A stretch of DNA of 64,000 bases from Cristatella mucedo (lineage: Eukaryota > Bryozoa > Phylactolaemata > Cristatellidae), in NCBI GenBank assembly GCA_009760855.2, contig WPIO01000009.1, positions 9,139,501 to 9,203,500 on the forward strand, in the 5' to 3' direction. A program made the position numbers and the translations under genes. The stretch's first letter is position 1. Each line of letters begins with the position of its first letter. Under the pieces are notes generated by a model. It saw only the letters and a list, made by a program, of their open reading frames with translations, searched no databases and was not told where the DNA came from. Positions 1 through 10,628 of this stretch are shown piece by piece.

Positions 1-140
1 ATGTTAACCATGTTATGCATTTTTTTTGTTTTTCAAGCATGATTTTACTTACCATTTAATTGCATTTCCCTTTGCATCAAATGTAAAGCGCCTAGTTCTC
101 TGTGGGCGCTTTATCAAGTACATTATTATTATTATTATCC
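1..140 (+). mobile_element. LINE-A 3' end (truncated by window edge)
   Basis: The sequence matches the end of the other LINE-A copies: the 'caagcatgattttactta' block, the 'gcaaatgtaaagcgcc' stem, then 'gggcgctttatcaag' and an ATT tract. Only the non-coding 3' end is present. The stem's inner part is shortened compared with the copies at 18.6 and 50.7 kb. Confidence 0.85.
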
Positions 141-399
141 CTTACAGCATTTGTTGTATCGTTGTGAACTATCCGTTGTGTGCCAATGCGTATTAATACT
201 GTGCACAATATGACAAACTATACTGACATGCTTCAGGAACAGAATATGTAAAATGATTAAATATAGATTTAGTTCCCTGAGGGCACCATAACAATTTTTG
301 ATTATAATCATTAATCTCTAGCTATGTCCCGGGCTTCTCTCATCTCGGGAAGTGTGCTGTTACATATAATACACTTGTCTGTCATACAATATCGACACT

Positions 400-589
<190 letters not shown>

Positions 590-636
590 AGCTGCGGCTG
601 CCTTATTCTGCCTGGTCTACCGGAGCCACATGATCG

Positions 637-715
637 GTGGATCGGTTCCAGTGCTGCAGCAGGCGATCCTTTATTGCCAGGCATCTGCAGGCGATCCTTT
701 ATTGCCCACTGCAAG
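637..715 (+). mobile_element. SINE-1 body fragment with internal duplication
   Basis: The phrase 'ctgcaggcgatcctttatt' occurs twice here. It corresponds to the junction of tRNA-like head and body in SINE-1. The head and the 3' end are missing. Confidence 0.5.
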
Positions 716-882
716 CATTGAGTGATTGCGACATGCGGCTCTTCTTCTGCTGCTGCTGCTGCTATATAGATGACAGCATTTCTGAATCAGCATTTTGCCT
801 TTACTTTCTACCTTTAACTTCTGTCGGCATGTTACCGCATATGAACGACTAGCAAAATAGGCACTCTCAAACCAGGTCAATA

Positions 883-1010
883 ATAAGACTTGTATGAGAA
901 CTAAGTCTCTTTCTAGGCACTTTTTACGTAGGCTGAAAGCTATCAATGTCAATTGCTTATTTATTATGTAGAGTGTCAACATGCATAAACACACCAAAGA
1001 CGTTTCCCTC
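883..1010 (-). mobile_element. degenerate LINE-A 3' tail
   Basis: In reverse orientation the sequence holds the paired motifs of the LINE tail ('agagaac..aatctctttctaggc' type) followed by 'gtcaacatgcataa', which is the 3' UTR of LINE-A. It is diverged and short. Confidence 0.55.
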
Positions 1011-1138
1011 GGACAGAGCAAATGTAAGCACGGCATTAAAACCAACTGCCACCTTGTGCAGCTGTAGTGATCCTCGTATGAGTCTTTGTACCCCAGCCTA
1101 GCACAGTGCCGGTACTGGGCTGCCCCCCCCCCCACCTT

Positions 1139-1216
1139 GGCTAGCGAATCTGAGTGCAGCGTTCCTGCTGCTGGGCTAGGGCCAAGAGGCTAGCCAATCG
1201 GAGCGCAGCGTTCCTG
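1139..1216. repeat. imperfect 50-bp direct repeat with CCAAT
   Basis: A block beginning 'gctagc.aatc.gag' and ending 'gcagcgttcctg' occurs twice about 50 bp apart. The second copy holds a CCAAT. It lies 1.4 kb upstream of the MRPL51 exon and could be promoter sequence, but no first exon was found to support this. A run of C precedes it at about 1122-1133. Confidence 0.5.
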
Positions 1217-1267
1217 AGTCACAGAAGACAGCCAGTTCCTGTTAGTTGATGCCAGTTAATAATAAAA

Positions 1268-1432
1268 AAAAAATACCAGCTGATTTAACTGCCTCTTGAA
1301 TAGCAGAAGAAGAGACCTTAAGACTATCACTACTGCTTGTAGTGGCAATAAAGGATCGACCACCGAAAGATTCGAACCCACGACCTCGGCACTGAGGTCG
1401 AGAAAAGCTACCGCCTTACCTAGTGGGTCATT
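1268..1432 (-). mobile_element. SINE-1, nearly complete
   Basis: Read on the minus strand it has a tRNA-like head with B-box 'ggttcgaatc', the 'gatcctttattgcc' body, the hairpin 'cactacaagcagtagtg' and a 3' end 'aatcagctgg' followed by T-rich sequence. The head carries the self-complementary 'cctcagtgccgagg' arm seen in other copies. Confidence 0.88.
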
Positions 1433-2330
1433 ATAAATCGTTGTCGAGTACTGTTGAATACTAGTGTTCTCGAAAGGCTTTTGCTATTCAGCAAGCCACG
1501 CACGCTTGCACACTCAACACAGCTCTTTTCAGTAGTTTTTCTGCTATCTTTTTTGGGTTACTAGGTGAAAAAACTTGCGCAATTAACTTATTTGGCGATT
1601 TCGGGTGGATTCGATAACGGTTGTGGTTTTCAAAGAATAGTTTTTGGTAGCACCATCAGAACACGACGATGTAAAAAAAAATTGAATGAGCCAAGTATAT
1701 CCCTCGTTCAAGGAAAAGGCATTTCACCGACTGTCATGCAGTAGTTTCAGAATGTTCAAGGTTTGAGGCATTTGGTTTTGTTCATGCGCAGATATAAGCC
1801 AGACCTGGTTAGAGACTTGCAAGAAGTCGATAGTTCAGTCGCAGTGAGAAACCAGTTAGCTTCTAGTCTTTTAAGTTAAAAAAAAGAGCTTTGGGGCCAT
1901 ATAATACTGCTTTAGCAGCCTTGGCAAAAACGTGAGGCACCAAAACCAATGTGATCCACATGTATAAGATTTCTATTGGGATTTCGAGAAGTTAGTTAAG
2001 CCCTAGGAAATTGTGTAAAAGGATTCTTTAGAAATTTTTCGTTTTCACCGTGGATTTTAAAAGTTGTTTTCAATCATGTCAAGGCAATGGGTTTTGTCTG
2101 CTGAAAAGGTAGCAGGCTTTAAACCCTTTATGATTGCTGAAAAATGCCCGACACATTTTTCGAGAGGGGTCATGTATCCAGTACATCTTACTTTGCAGTA
2201 GCCCAACGGTGCTACAAAATAATATCAGCTAAACATGGTGCCAGTGTTGGAAGCCAGACATTGCCCCAGATACTGCAAATATAGGGTCATTGCGCATGCT
2301 AAGAAAACCAATGTGTTAGCCTGCACGATT
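1433..2330. other. AT-rich sequence, no gene recognised
   Basis: I see no repeat family and no supported coding exon. A 41-codon open frame at 2076-2201 matches nothing I know. A first exon of MRPL51 with a phase-1 donor was sought here and not found. Confidence 0.5.
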
Positions 2331-2333
2331 TGT

Positions 2334-2491
<158 letters not shown>

Positions 2492-2638
2492 GGAGGGAGG
2501 TGTGTGTGCGTGCGCGCGTGCGTGCACACTCATTCGTGTGTGCATGTTTATAGCTATTTATGTCTTTGTGATTGCCCACACATGTGCTTCTCTTCTGGTT
2601 TATCCGTCCTGCTCCATACATGTGCTGTTTTTATACAG

Positions 2639-2749
2639 GACTGCTACCAAGACCAAAGGACTCTGGAGCGAAGCTTAATATGCCAGAATATAAGCCAAAA
2701 GACAACTGGAGCCCAAAACGAGCCTTGTTTGGACAGAATGATTATATAG
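2639..2749 (+). CDS. MRPL51: MRPL51 (mitochondrial ribosomal protein mL51), internal exon
   Basis: The exon encodes residues from LLPRPKD to [14 protein letters not shown], the N-terminal half of the conserved mL51 core. The protein is a structural component of the large mitochondrial ribosomal subunit. The acceptor is 'tttttatacag' and the donor is G|GTATGC. The exon starts with two bases completing a codon from an earlier exon, and its last G joins AT of the next exon to make the Asp of 'NDYI-D-ILGDG', the expected family sequence. That agreement of frame, splice signals and conserved sequence is the main evidence. The preceding exon, which should carry the start codon and mitochondrial targeting peptide, was not identified and may lie left of the window. 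Confidence 0.88.
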   Translation, partial: DCYQDQRTLERSLICQNISQKTTGAQNEPCLDRMII

Positions 2750-2779
2750 GTATGCAGGGAGTGCAAGCTGCCTAGTAAC

Positions 2780-3626
2780 GCTCACATGCAACCCGCAAAA
2801 CTTGCCCTGTGCACTGCATATGTATGCCCTGGTATGCTTGTTGTGGGTTTTGTCTTCTGTTTGTATATACTATATTTATGTAATGTCATTGCCGGTGCCA
2901 GTGTCATAAGCTCGAGACCGATAATGTCACTTGCTGCAGCAACAGTGAGGGGGCAAGTCCCAAATCCGGTGTGCACTGATTCTTCGCAGTTGTCCATACT
3001 GTGGATGGACCGTGTGGCTACGACTTGAATGAACTTACCTGTTTGATCTCTAGCAAGTCATTACGATATTGCAGGGAAGGGCACACTAACAGGGCACACT
3101 CTAGCAGGCTGGCATGCACTATCAGCCTGATAAGAGTGTGCTACCCTAAGTTGACTAATGTGCTAGCTTCAGTGTGCTAGCTTTAGACTGACCAAGTTGG
3201 CTCTGTTGTGGGTGTGGCCCTGTTATGGTAGACCAGAGAAACATGGCTCATTCCATGAATTAACTATGGAAGCTATTGAAAGCAAGAAAAGTGCACACGA
3301 TTAGGTTTCGACCGTTGCAAGATGAGTAGTGGATATTACTGAGTAGCAGGTATTTAAATGTCCGGAGAACAGTGATATGCTGACATGCCAAAGAGAAAAT
3401 TGTGGAAATGTCGTCCCATTGATAGATTGTGTTGATGGCTGGGCATACATTTTTATTGTAATTGCAGAGTTCGTGTTTGCCTTTTTAGATCGAGTACTTT
3501 TGCTTTGCTTTGTGTTTATGCTCCGTGATGCGCTTGGCAAATGTCGCCAATCGACACTGCTACAGTGCATGGCTAAGACGTCGACTAATTTTGAATGCCC
3601 TTGGAAGCGTGAAAGCATGCCGAGCT
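2780..3626. other. MRPL51 intron, unique-looking sequence
   Basis: I see no coding exon and no recognised element. A short repeated phrase around 3100-3190 ('gtgtgctagctt' variants) is the only internal structure noticed. Confidence 0.5.
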
Positions 3627-3627
3627 G

Positions 3628-3750
3628 GTTTGGCCCAATGGTTAAAGTGCTCGCCCGACCAAGGTTTGGCTGAGGTTGTGGGCTCGAGCTCCGACGCATA
3701 TGTGAAGCGCCTGAATAGAGATCAATGTCTCTTAGGGGCACTATAAAAAT
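3628..3750 (+). mobile_element. SINE-2, nearly complete
   Basis: A tRNA-like head with A-box 'tggcccaatggttaaag' and B-box-like 'gggctcgagctcc' is followed by the tail 'gaagcgcctgaatagagatc', then 'tctcttaggggcactat'. The tail has the same nested-stem layout as the LINE-A 3' end. It lies within the MRPL51 intron. Confidence 0.88.
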
Positions 3751-4440
3751 GAATTACACACAAACACACATATGCACACATTGCATTACATGTATGCCGT
3801 ACAGTTTTATCCATCTCAGCTAGTACTCCCCGGCTGTGTCAGTCACTCGTCAAGTGACCAATATTCTTTGCCTGGTCATATGTGTGAGCCACTGAGATTA
3901 GTCGTTCATCTGAACAAAAGGGAATGCATGCGATATATCGCCACAGCCTGTTGGAGCAGCAGGATTAGGAACTCTGCAAAAGTAGAGCTCATGCTGAACT
4001 GTATGCAGGTTTTAATTGCTCACAAGACCAGCGAGCTCTGCTTGCAGAGCATGGGAAACTGTATACTCGTTTAAGCATCCAGAAAGTCTTTTTGTGCCTC
4101 TGGTCGTATAATCCAAAGGACATTAATTGGTTATATTTGTGGGTGCATATGAAATAGTACTTTATCCTGTTTGCTGGCTCATATACCGCTATTTGATATC
4201 CCTGATTAGAGCTGGGCTTAGAGCAGGACTCCCATCGAAGCTGAGTGCCTGCTCAGTACCAACCATCGGTCGACCCGCGGTTCTGGTCGCAGATTCCCCA
4301 TTCTGTCTTTCTGCGTAGTGTGCAGAATGCTTTACCTGATGTCAAATTCCAGCTAATGAATGTCTTACAAATTATGCATTGGGCATCCTCTTTAGATTCC
4401 AGCCAAGAATCATGCTAAACTGACTAGAATAATGTGTCCC
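3751..4440. other. MRPL51 intron, no feature recognised
   Basis: The short open frames here match no family I know and show no splice-bounded conserved segment. Confidence 0.5.
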
Positions 4441-5526
4441 AAAACGTTTTATAAGAGTGCTCTCGACGAGCATGCTCCCCTATATATTGTCCTTGTACAG
4501 AGTCGTGGAGACTCCTAGTGGGTCTCCACGACTATCTGGCCCATTTCAAAGACTTCTTTCATCTCTACACCCGGAAGCTTGGAAAAGACAGGACTTCTGT
4601 TTTACTTAAGAACTGAAGTCCTGCCAGTCAGACTCAAAGCAAATTTATAAGGCAGTGGGCAATTTGCTTGCCAACTCTGAATGGTCTCATTCCCTGGATT
4701 CTAATGGCTTGGCCAACAAGTTTTCAGCTTTCATTGAAAAAATTGCATTTATGCATGTATGCCTCCACAAAGCCCCCTCCTACTGACGCAGTTTTTGAGT
4801 CACAACCTGCAACCTTCATTAAGCGATTTTTCAAGGTTTCTGCATATGCAGTGGCTAGGTTGATAAGGTCTTGTAACAGTGAGCTCGTCTCTTGACGACT
4901 CTATGCCATGCCTTGTGTTATTGTCTTTACTGGCAGAAAAACCAAGTCTCGCCATAGCTACGGTTTTTAATGCTTCTCTGAGTAGAGGGTTTTTTCCAAA
5001 GTTTGACCAATACTTGAAAAGGCTGGATTGGATTCGGATTTTCCTAGAAAACAATCGCGCAGTTTCCCTTCTTACTTGTTGTCAAAGATTCTCGAAAAGA
5101 TTGCATTGAAAAGAATTAATTGTCAGAAAAGTCTCAGTCGGGATTCAACCGATACTCCACTCCACTGGAACTGCTCTCCTCCGGGTAACCAACGACATCC
5201 TATGCAGCAACAAAGACGGGAATGCCACAGCCCTAGCTCTGCTTGATCTGTCAGCTTCGTTCGACTTAATCGATCACGACATCCTACTTTATCTATCTGG
5301 CAGACGTGGCACTGGTGTGGTTCAAATCGTACTTGTCCGCTCGTGTTCACTCTGTGTCGTGTGGAGGTCAGGTCTCGTCTACCAGACCAGTCACCTGTGG
5401 ATTCCTTTATATTTCTGTCCTCATTCCTTTGCTGTTCTCCATTTTGACTGAACCTCTTGGAAAAATGATTTAGGCCCATGGGATCGGCTATCACTTCTAT
5501 GCTGACGATACCCAGCTGTATATGTT
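4440..5526 (+). mobile_element. LINE-B, degenerate reverse-transcriptase region
   Basis: Across changing frames the translation shows 'NASLSRGFFP', an RT segment resembling 'LLDLSASFDLIDHD', and '[14 protein letters not shown]' with the YADD catalytic motif. The region near 4480-4760 is homologous to 48880-49220. Many stops and frameshifts make it a dead copy. It ends at a SINE-2 insertion. Confidence 0.75.
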
Positions 5527-5658
5527 ATTGAATATTAATAATATAATTCATTTGTATAGCACCCTTAGAGAACTTAATCTCTATTCAGGTGCTTCACCTA
5601 AGCCACCGGGCTTGAGCCCGCGACCTCGGCTATTCCATTTTGGCTGAGCTACCAAAAA
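5527..5658 (-). mobile_element. SINE-2 inserted in LINE-B
   Basis: In reverse it reads as tRNA-like head with B-box 'gggctcaagcccgg', then the tail 'gaatagagattaagttctct' and 'gtgctatacaaatgaatt'. It separates the YADD part of a LINE-B from its C-terminal part. Confidence 0.88.
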
Positions 5659-5785
5659 AGCCACTAGGTCATTGCAGCTGGTGATTAATCGGTCTGCATG
5701 GCTAGTTAACTAATCCCAGAAGATATGCCATATGTCTGCTTTGTTGAAGGAGCTGCGATGGCTCCCGATTGATCAACTCGAATTA
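5659..5785 (+). mobile_element. LINE-B C-terminal fragment
   Basis: It encodes 'MSALLKELRWLPIDQ', homologous to 'MSALLKELGWMPVEQR' of the LINE-B copy near 49540. The stretch between this motif and YADD that the parent element would have is missing. Confidence 0.7.
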
Positions 5786-6026
5786 AGTCCTTCTCGAGTG
5801 TCTTGCCTGGGCATCACTGGCTGTGCACAGCAATGGTTCAGGTCCTATCTCAGTGGCAGACTCCAGAGTAATTTTCCGAGGAACCGCTTAAGCAGAGGTA
5901 TTTCAGGGCTCTGGGCTCGGTCCGCTTCTTTTCACAGTTTATACTCTCCCTCTTGCCGATGTGATTGCCAGGCACAATCTAGGCTTTCACTTCTATGTGG
6001 ATGACACTCAGTTGTACCTCTGCTTT
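5786..6026 (+). mobile_element. LINE-A RT fragment
   Basis: It encodes '[21 protein letters not shown]' and then, after frameshifts, the equivalents of '[10 protein letters not shown]' and '[15 protein letters not shown]', matching the LINE-A copy at 17.1-17.9 kb. The switch from LINE-B to LINE-A near 5786 is abrupt. Confidence 0.8.
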
Positions 6027-6112
6027 GAGCATGTTTCCTTTGCAGCAAATGTAAAGTGCCTAGAGAGAGATTGAGTTCTCTGAGGGCACTTTATCAAGTG
6101 TGTTGTTATTAT
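6027..6112 (+). mobile_element. LINE-A 3' tail nested inside another LINE-A
   Basis: A terminal LINE-A piece ('gcagcaaatgtaaagtgcc', stem-loop, 'gggcactttatcaag', then TTATTATT) interrupts the RT sequence between 'LCFE' and '[16 protein letters not shown]'. In this copy the outer stem reads gtgcc/ggcac instead of gcgcc/ggcgc on both sides. Confidence 0.85.
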
Positions 6113-6245
6113 TATCCCTTCCAGTCCTCCAGCACGTCGAATTCTCTCAACTCCCTTGCTGCATGTATTGATGACATCTGCACATGGATGGCAGCAAACT
6201 TTCTTAAATTGAATGATGATAACGATCTATCTGCCAAGGTCAGAC
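6113..6245 (+). mobile_element. LINE-A RT fragment, continuation
   Basis: It encodes '[32 protein letters not shown]', which continues the LINE-A RT of 5786-6026 across the nested tail. The similarity is lost near 6245. Confidence 0.85.
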
Positions 6246-6982
6246 TGTTGTGCCTCCTCGTGAGTTTACTGAAGATTAACCTGTCTGCAGTCTTAATGTT
6301 TAGTGTGATCGTATTTTTGGTCGCATGCCTTACCATATCTGTGCCTTAGCAAAGCGTACAACTACCTTTAACATGCATATCCCGAAAGTTTCTACTTGTA
6401 GATCATTGTGGAGATGCTAGTCTTTCAAAATGAAATTAAAACATTTTGCATTGTGTATTGCTGCTATGCACTGCTAGAGGTGATTTCACTTGATTAACTT
6501 GAGGTGCTACTGTAACCACCACGGCGAAGTCCGTCGGTGACATGTCGGTGTTAAAAACGTATTGCCATAAGCTGTGCAGTTCGACTTGTGCTGTGCAGCT
6601 GCGAACAGCCAGCATAGCAACCTGCCATCCGAGAGCCTCGCAGCAGCTTGTGTGGCCTTGGCACTTAGACGATGCCTCCTCCTCCACCGAGGGTCTCCAT
6701 GGCCGATGTTTATTGCCACTCCTCGGGCTTGAATCGCTAGAAAATGATAGTGACCTAGCAGGCCTTGCCTGAGAGGAAACGTGATGCATCTTCCCCAGAA
6801 ATTTTTTGTTAATTTTTCAACGGTACATTGTGCATGCAAAGACTAAAAATGCACTGCTTTACTGCCTGTGGCGTAATTATTGCTTTTGCTAGCTACTGTG
6901 CACTCGGATGGATCCATAGGCAGCTGTGTTCACAAATTGTCATCAACCTCCAATTTTCTCGGCCATCGCGTTTTCTTTGTAG
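6246..6982. other. MRPL51 intron 3' part
   Basis: Nothing recognised except the splice acceptor 'ttttctttgtag' at its end. Open frames on both strands between 6436 and 6840 match no family I know. Confidence 0.5.
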
Positions 6983-7221
6983 ATATCCTTGGTGATGGTA
7001 GCATACAGCCTAAAGAGTTAATCAATGGTCCTGTTTGGCTTGTTGGATTCCGGGGCAACCTTATGCAAAGGATTATTAGGAGGCTCCGGTTCACTGGTTC
7101 GAAACTGAAGGCCATGCGGCCACATTTGCACGATGATTTACAAAAACAGATGCGCTTCTTCTATAAAAAGAAAAACTTGGTGCGTCGAAAGACGATCAAA
7201 TATGGTCGTCACGTTGGATGA
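6983..7221 (+). CDS. MRPL51: MRPL51 (mitochondrial ribosomal protein mL51), last exon
   Basis: The exon encodes the C-terminal 78 residues, starting ILGDGSIQPKELI, with the family signature 'GPVWLVGFRGN' followed by a strongly basic tail (RIIRRLRF, FFYKKKNLVRRK), as expected for an rRNA-binding ribosomal protein. It ends at TGA 7219-7221. The acceptor TTTGTAG leaves AT to complete the Asp codon begun in the exon at 2639-2749. With that exon, 115 residues of the mature region are visible; the 5' coding exon is missing. It is intact, with no stop or frameshift, so this is probably a functional gene rather than a retrocopy, as the retained intron also indicates. Confidence 0.9.
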
Positions 7222-7360
7222 GACTCTTGAGTTGCTCTGCTGAGAACGAATGGTGACTTGTTCGTGTCCTCACCTCTCGGTTGATTGGAGATATTCAGAC
7301 AGTGCCTGTTGCTCTGGTTATCTAGCTTGTTTTTTAAGCTGTCGTGGATGTGCACTCCAT

Positions 7361-7366
7361 ATTAAA
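7361..7366 (+). terminator. MRPL51: candidate poly(A) signal of MRPL51
   Basis: ATTAAA lies 140 bases after the MRPL51 stop codon and is followed by GT-rich sequence ('ttggtttgtacggttgttagttgtg'-type, in short stretches), the usual arrangement of a cleavage site. Confidence 0.55.
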
Positions 7367-7419
7367 GCAATTGGTTTGTACGGTTGTTAGTTGTGCAGCC
7401 TTCACTCGTATCTTGGCAA

Positions 7420-8195
7420 GTTTCTTCAGCTACATAACATTGCCAAAGATCAGTTTGCCTAGACAGGGATACTATAGGGATCTAAATTGGTCCATGCATT
7501 TGTGACATCCCGTCTCGACCTCTGTAACTCACCGCCTGCTATTCTACCTAACTGCAATCATGTGCATACAGTTTGTGCAAAACTCTGCAGCCAGGCTTGT
7601 CTGTCGTGAGCGTTGCAGTTACCACATCACACCACTTCTCGCCGACCTGTACTGGCTCCCAGTCAAGCAGCATATCGACTTCAAGGCTCTGGCACTCACT
7701 TTTGGGTCCCTTCATCCTTTGGCTCCAGCCTACCTATCAGATCTACTCCCCACCAGGCTAAGCAACGTACCACCCGTTTTTCTTAATTGAATCGTTTACC
7801 TACGCCTCGTAAAAACCTCAAATCCCTTGGAGAACGTGCCTTTAGTTTATATGCTCCCAGAGCCTGGAACACACTTCCGACTGGAGTTACGACACCCTCT
7901 GACTTGACGACATTTAAACGAAGCTAAAAACGTTTCCATTTATCACAGCATTTAGTGGGTCCGTGTGATTCATCTTTTGTGTGCTTATGCATGCTGACAC
8001 TATGCAGCTGCCACTAACCATATTTCCATGCTGACTCTATGCATGTCACCGCTAACTGTGTTATGCTTATTGACGTTGAGCTACATTTAGACATTCGATC
8101 GCGCTTCCTTCGCAGCAAATGTAAAGTTCCTAGAAAGAGATTAAGTTATTTGAAGGCACTATATAGTCGTAGTATTATTATTTTTGTTAGGAGTT
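7420..8195 (+). mobile_element. LINE-A 3' half, degenerate
   Basis: Translation in shifting frames gives 'VHAFVTSRLDLCNS', 'LCVQNSAARLVCRE'-like and 'HQAKQRTTRFS', then the 3' UTR and the stem-loop tail with ATT repeats near 8170. It is 5'-truncated and carries many frameshifts. Confidence 0.85.
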
Positions 8196-8211
8196 TCACC
8201 ACTCGTTAGGT

Positions 8212-9990
8212 TAATAATAATAATAGTAATAATAATGCACTTGATAAAGCCCCTCAGAGAACTCAGTCTCTTTCTAGGCGCTTTACATTTGCTGCAAAGG
8301 GAAACGCGATTGAATGGTGAGTAATATCATGCTTGATAAACTACATGAATAACATGGTTAGGGGTGACGTGCACAGAGTCAGCACGCATAAGCACATCCA
8401 GGACGAATCACAGGAACCCACTAAATGCTGTCCTAAATTGGTGTGCGTTTAAGTTCTTTTTAAATGTGGTCAAGTCAGGGGATGTTGTGACGCAAGTCGG
8501 AGGGAGTTCCAGGCTTTGGGAGCATACGAACTAAATGCACGGTCTGCAAAGAATTTGAGGTTTGTACGAGGTATTGGTAAACTGTTGGGTTCCGAAAAGC
8601 GGGTGGAACGATGCTTGGCCTGGTGGGGGAGTAGATCTGAGAGATAGGCTGGAGCCAAAGAATGAAGTGACCTAAAAGTGAGCAACAAAACCTTGAAGTC
8701 AATCCGTTGCTTGACTGGTAGCCAGTGCAGGTCGGCGAGAAGTGGTGTGATCTGGCAGCTGCGATGCTCACGACAAACAAGCTTAGCTGTGGAGTTTTGC
8801 ACCAGCTGTAATCGCCTGATTGCACATGCTGGTAGGCCAGCAAGCAGTGAATTGCAGAAGTCAAGACGGGATGTCACAAATGCATGGACCAACTTAGACA
8901 TGGTATGCTTATCTAAACAAGCCCGGTTTTTAGCAATGTCATGTAGTTGAAAATAGGTAGACTTGACTGTGGAGCTGGTGTGGTCGTCTAATGAGAGGTC
9001 ACGTTGGAACATGACACCTAGATTTCGAGCTGATTCAACAGGAGATATGCTGGCAGATACAATTTTGAGCGTCAGCCTTTCCAATTTCTGAATCACACTG
9101 GGTTTGCCCATAACTAGTAAGGTAGTTTTATCATTGTTTAGTTTTAGAAAATTTGCTGCCACCCGTGTGTGGATGTCATCAATACATGCAGCAAGTGAGT
9201 TGAGAGAATTTGAGGTGATCGAAGGCTGGGAGGGATCAAAGCAAAGGTACAACTGAGTGTCATCCGCATAGAAGTGAAAGCCTAGATTGTGCTTGGCAAT
9301 CACAATAGCAGGAGAGAGAGTATCAACCGTGAAAAGAACCGGACCTAGCACGGAGCCTGAGGTACACCATATTTCAGAGGTACCTCGGATGATCTTTGTC
9401 CATTCACGTCAATACTCTGGAGTCTCCCACTGAGATAGGACCTGAACCACAGCAGTGCAGTGCCAGTGATGCCCAGGCGAGATGAGAGGCGCTCTAGAAG
9501 AACTTTGTGATCGATGGTGTCAAAAGCTGCCGAAAGATCGAGCAAAACAAGCAGAGACACTCTACCCATGTCTGCATTCCTAAGTAGGTCGTTGTACACC
9601 CTAAGCAATGCTGACTCTGTGGAGTGATTAGCTCTGAAGCCAGACTGGAACTTACTAGCAAGGTTTGAAGTTTCAATATATGAGTTCAGCTGGTCTGCCA
9701 CGACCCGCTCCAGAGTCTTTGGTAGGAGCGGTAGAAGGGAGACTGGGCGGTAGTTGCTCAAGTTCTCTTGGTCGAGTGTCGCTTTCTTGAGAAGTGGCCT
9801 GACTGCAGCTTTTTTGAAAGGCGCTGGGACGTGACCTGAGGCTAATGACATATTAATGATGTTAGTTATGCATGGCAGAAGCAGATCAATGCAACGTAGG
9901 AGCAGGACAGTGGGAATGGGGTTCAGAGGGAGAACAAATGCAACAGCGGCAGACATCATTGGAATATTCGAATCTGCTGGATTCATTTGC
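8212..9990 (-). mobile_element. LINE-A, longest copy, one main frameshift
   Basis: Two overlapping minus-strand open frames (9986-9345 and 9351-8470) form one reverse-transcriptase C-terminal region. In order: 'RPVSLLPLLPKTLERVV', '[16 protein letters not shown]' (catalytic Asp), 'GVPQ...VLGPVLF', '[10 protein letters not shown]' (catalytic YADD), and a C-terminal 'HWLPVKQRIDFK' domain typical of CR1/L2-type elements. Compared with 17.5 kb, a single C is missing near 9355 ('gagcctgag' instead of 'gagccctgag'), which breaks the frame. The 3' end holds the stem-loop and AAT tract. The endonuclease domain is missing, so the copy is 5'-truncated. Confidence 0.92.
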
Positions 9991-10157
9991 GACTCGATAT
10001 ATTTCTCAGCCTAGATCAGCAGATCAATGATGCCTGTGTCCCTGAGGCTCTCTGTAGTTGATCATTATTTTCTAAGTAATCGCTTTCCTTTGAAATTGCA
10101 GTTGCTTGCATATCTTTTGGGAAGGCCTGTCCAGCCGGTACGCTATAAAATATAGAA

Positions 10158-10306
10158 ATAAATATAATTCATTTGTATAGCGCCCTAGGAGCACTTTATC
10201 TGTATTCAGATGCGTCACACATGCCACGGTGCTCGATCGCACGACCTCGGTCAGACCTTGGTCGGTGCGAGCACTTTAAGCACTGGACCAAACCAGCGCT
10301 GTTGCT
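10158..10306 (-). mobile_element. SINE-2, nearly complete
   Basis: In reverse: head with A-box 'tggtccagtgcttaaag', then 'gaccaaggtctgaccgagg', a B-box-like region, and the tail 'gggcgctatacaaatgaa'. Confidence 0.88.
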
Positions 10307-10546
10307 GTGAGGAGCATGTTGCTGAGCTACAGACAACCAGAAGTAACAACCCTATTAATTAGGCAACTCCTTATTATGAAAGTTTGGGGCCAGGAAGCTC
10401 TAGGGGGAAATGGCGAGGTGCTGTTTTAACGCTACGCTTTTTAAATGCATACGTAATGGGGATTTGGGAAAATTCTGTGAGTTCAGGTAGTACCCAAGCA
10501 GACCAGCCAGGCAATATACTGATTAGGCTCAACACTGCACAAATGA

Positions 10547-10628
10547 CGTGTGAGTGTAAACTCTCCTGCGTAACACCCACGTGGTCTTTATGACTTTGTG
10601 GAGTTACAGACGGAGATACATTACATTA
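10547..10628 (+). mobile_element. LINE-B 3' tail
   Basis: The phrases 'ctctcctgcgtaacaccca' and 'ctttgtggagttacagacg' then 'gagatacattacatta' recur at 13.6, 42.2, 50.0 and 61.6 kb and follow the LINE-B reading frame at 50.0 kb. Confidence 0.8.

Noticed and set aside
979-1021. ATG frame ending at AAAT|GTAAGC as a first exon for MRPL51
   Set aside because: Joining its last T to GA at 2639 makes a TGA stop, and the sequence belongs to a degenerate LINE-A UTR.
671-1135. minus-strand frame with 'LGYKDSYEDHYS', reminiscent of the segment before the MRPL51 core
   Set aside because: It is on the opposite strand from MRPL51, the nearest donor-like site has the wrong phase, and it overlaps a retroelement tail. 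Resemblance is short and may be chance.
2076-2201. 41-codon frame starting MSRQWVLSAEK
   Set aside because: No known family, no conserved context, and its internal GT site is in phase 0, not the phase 1 required for MRPL51.
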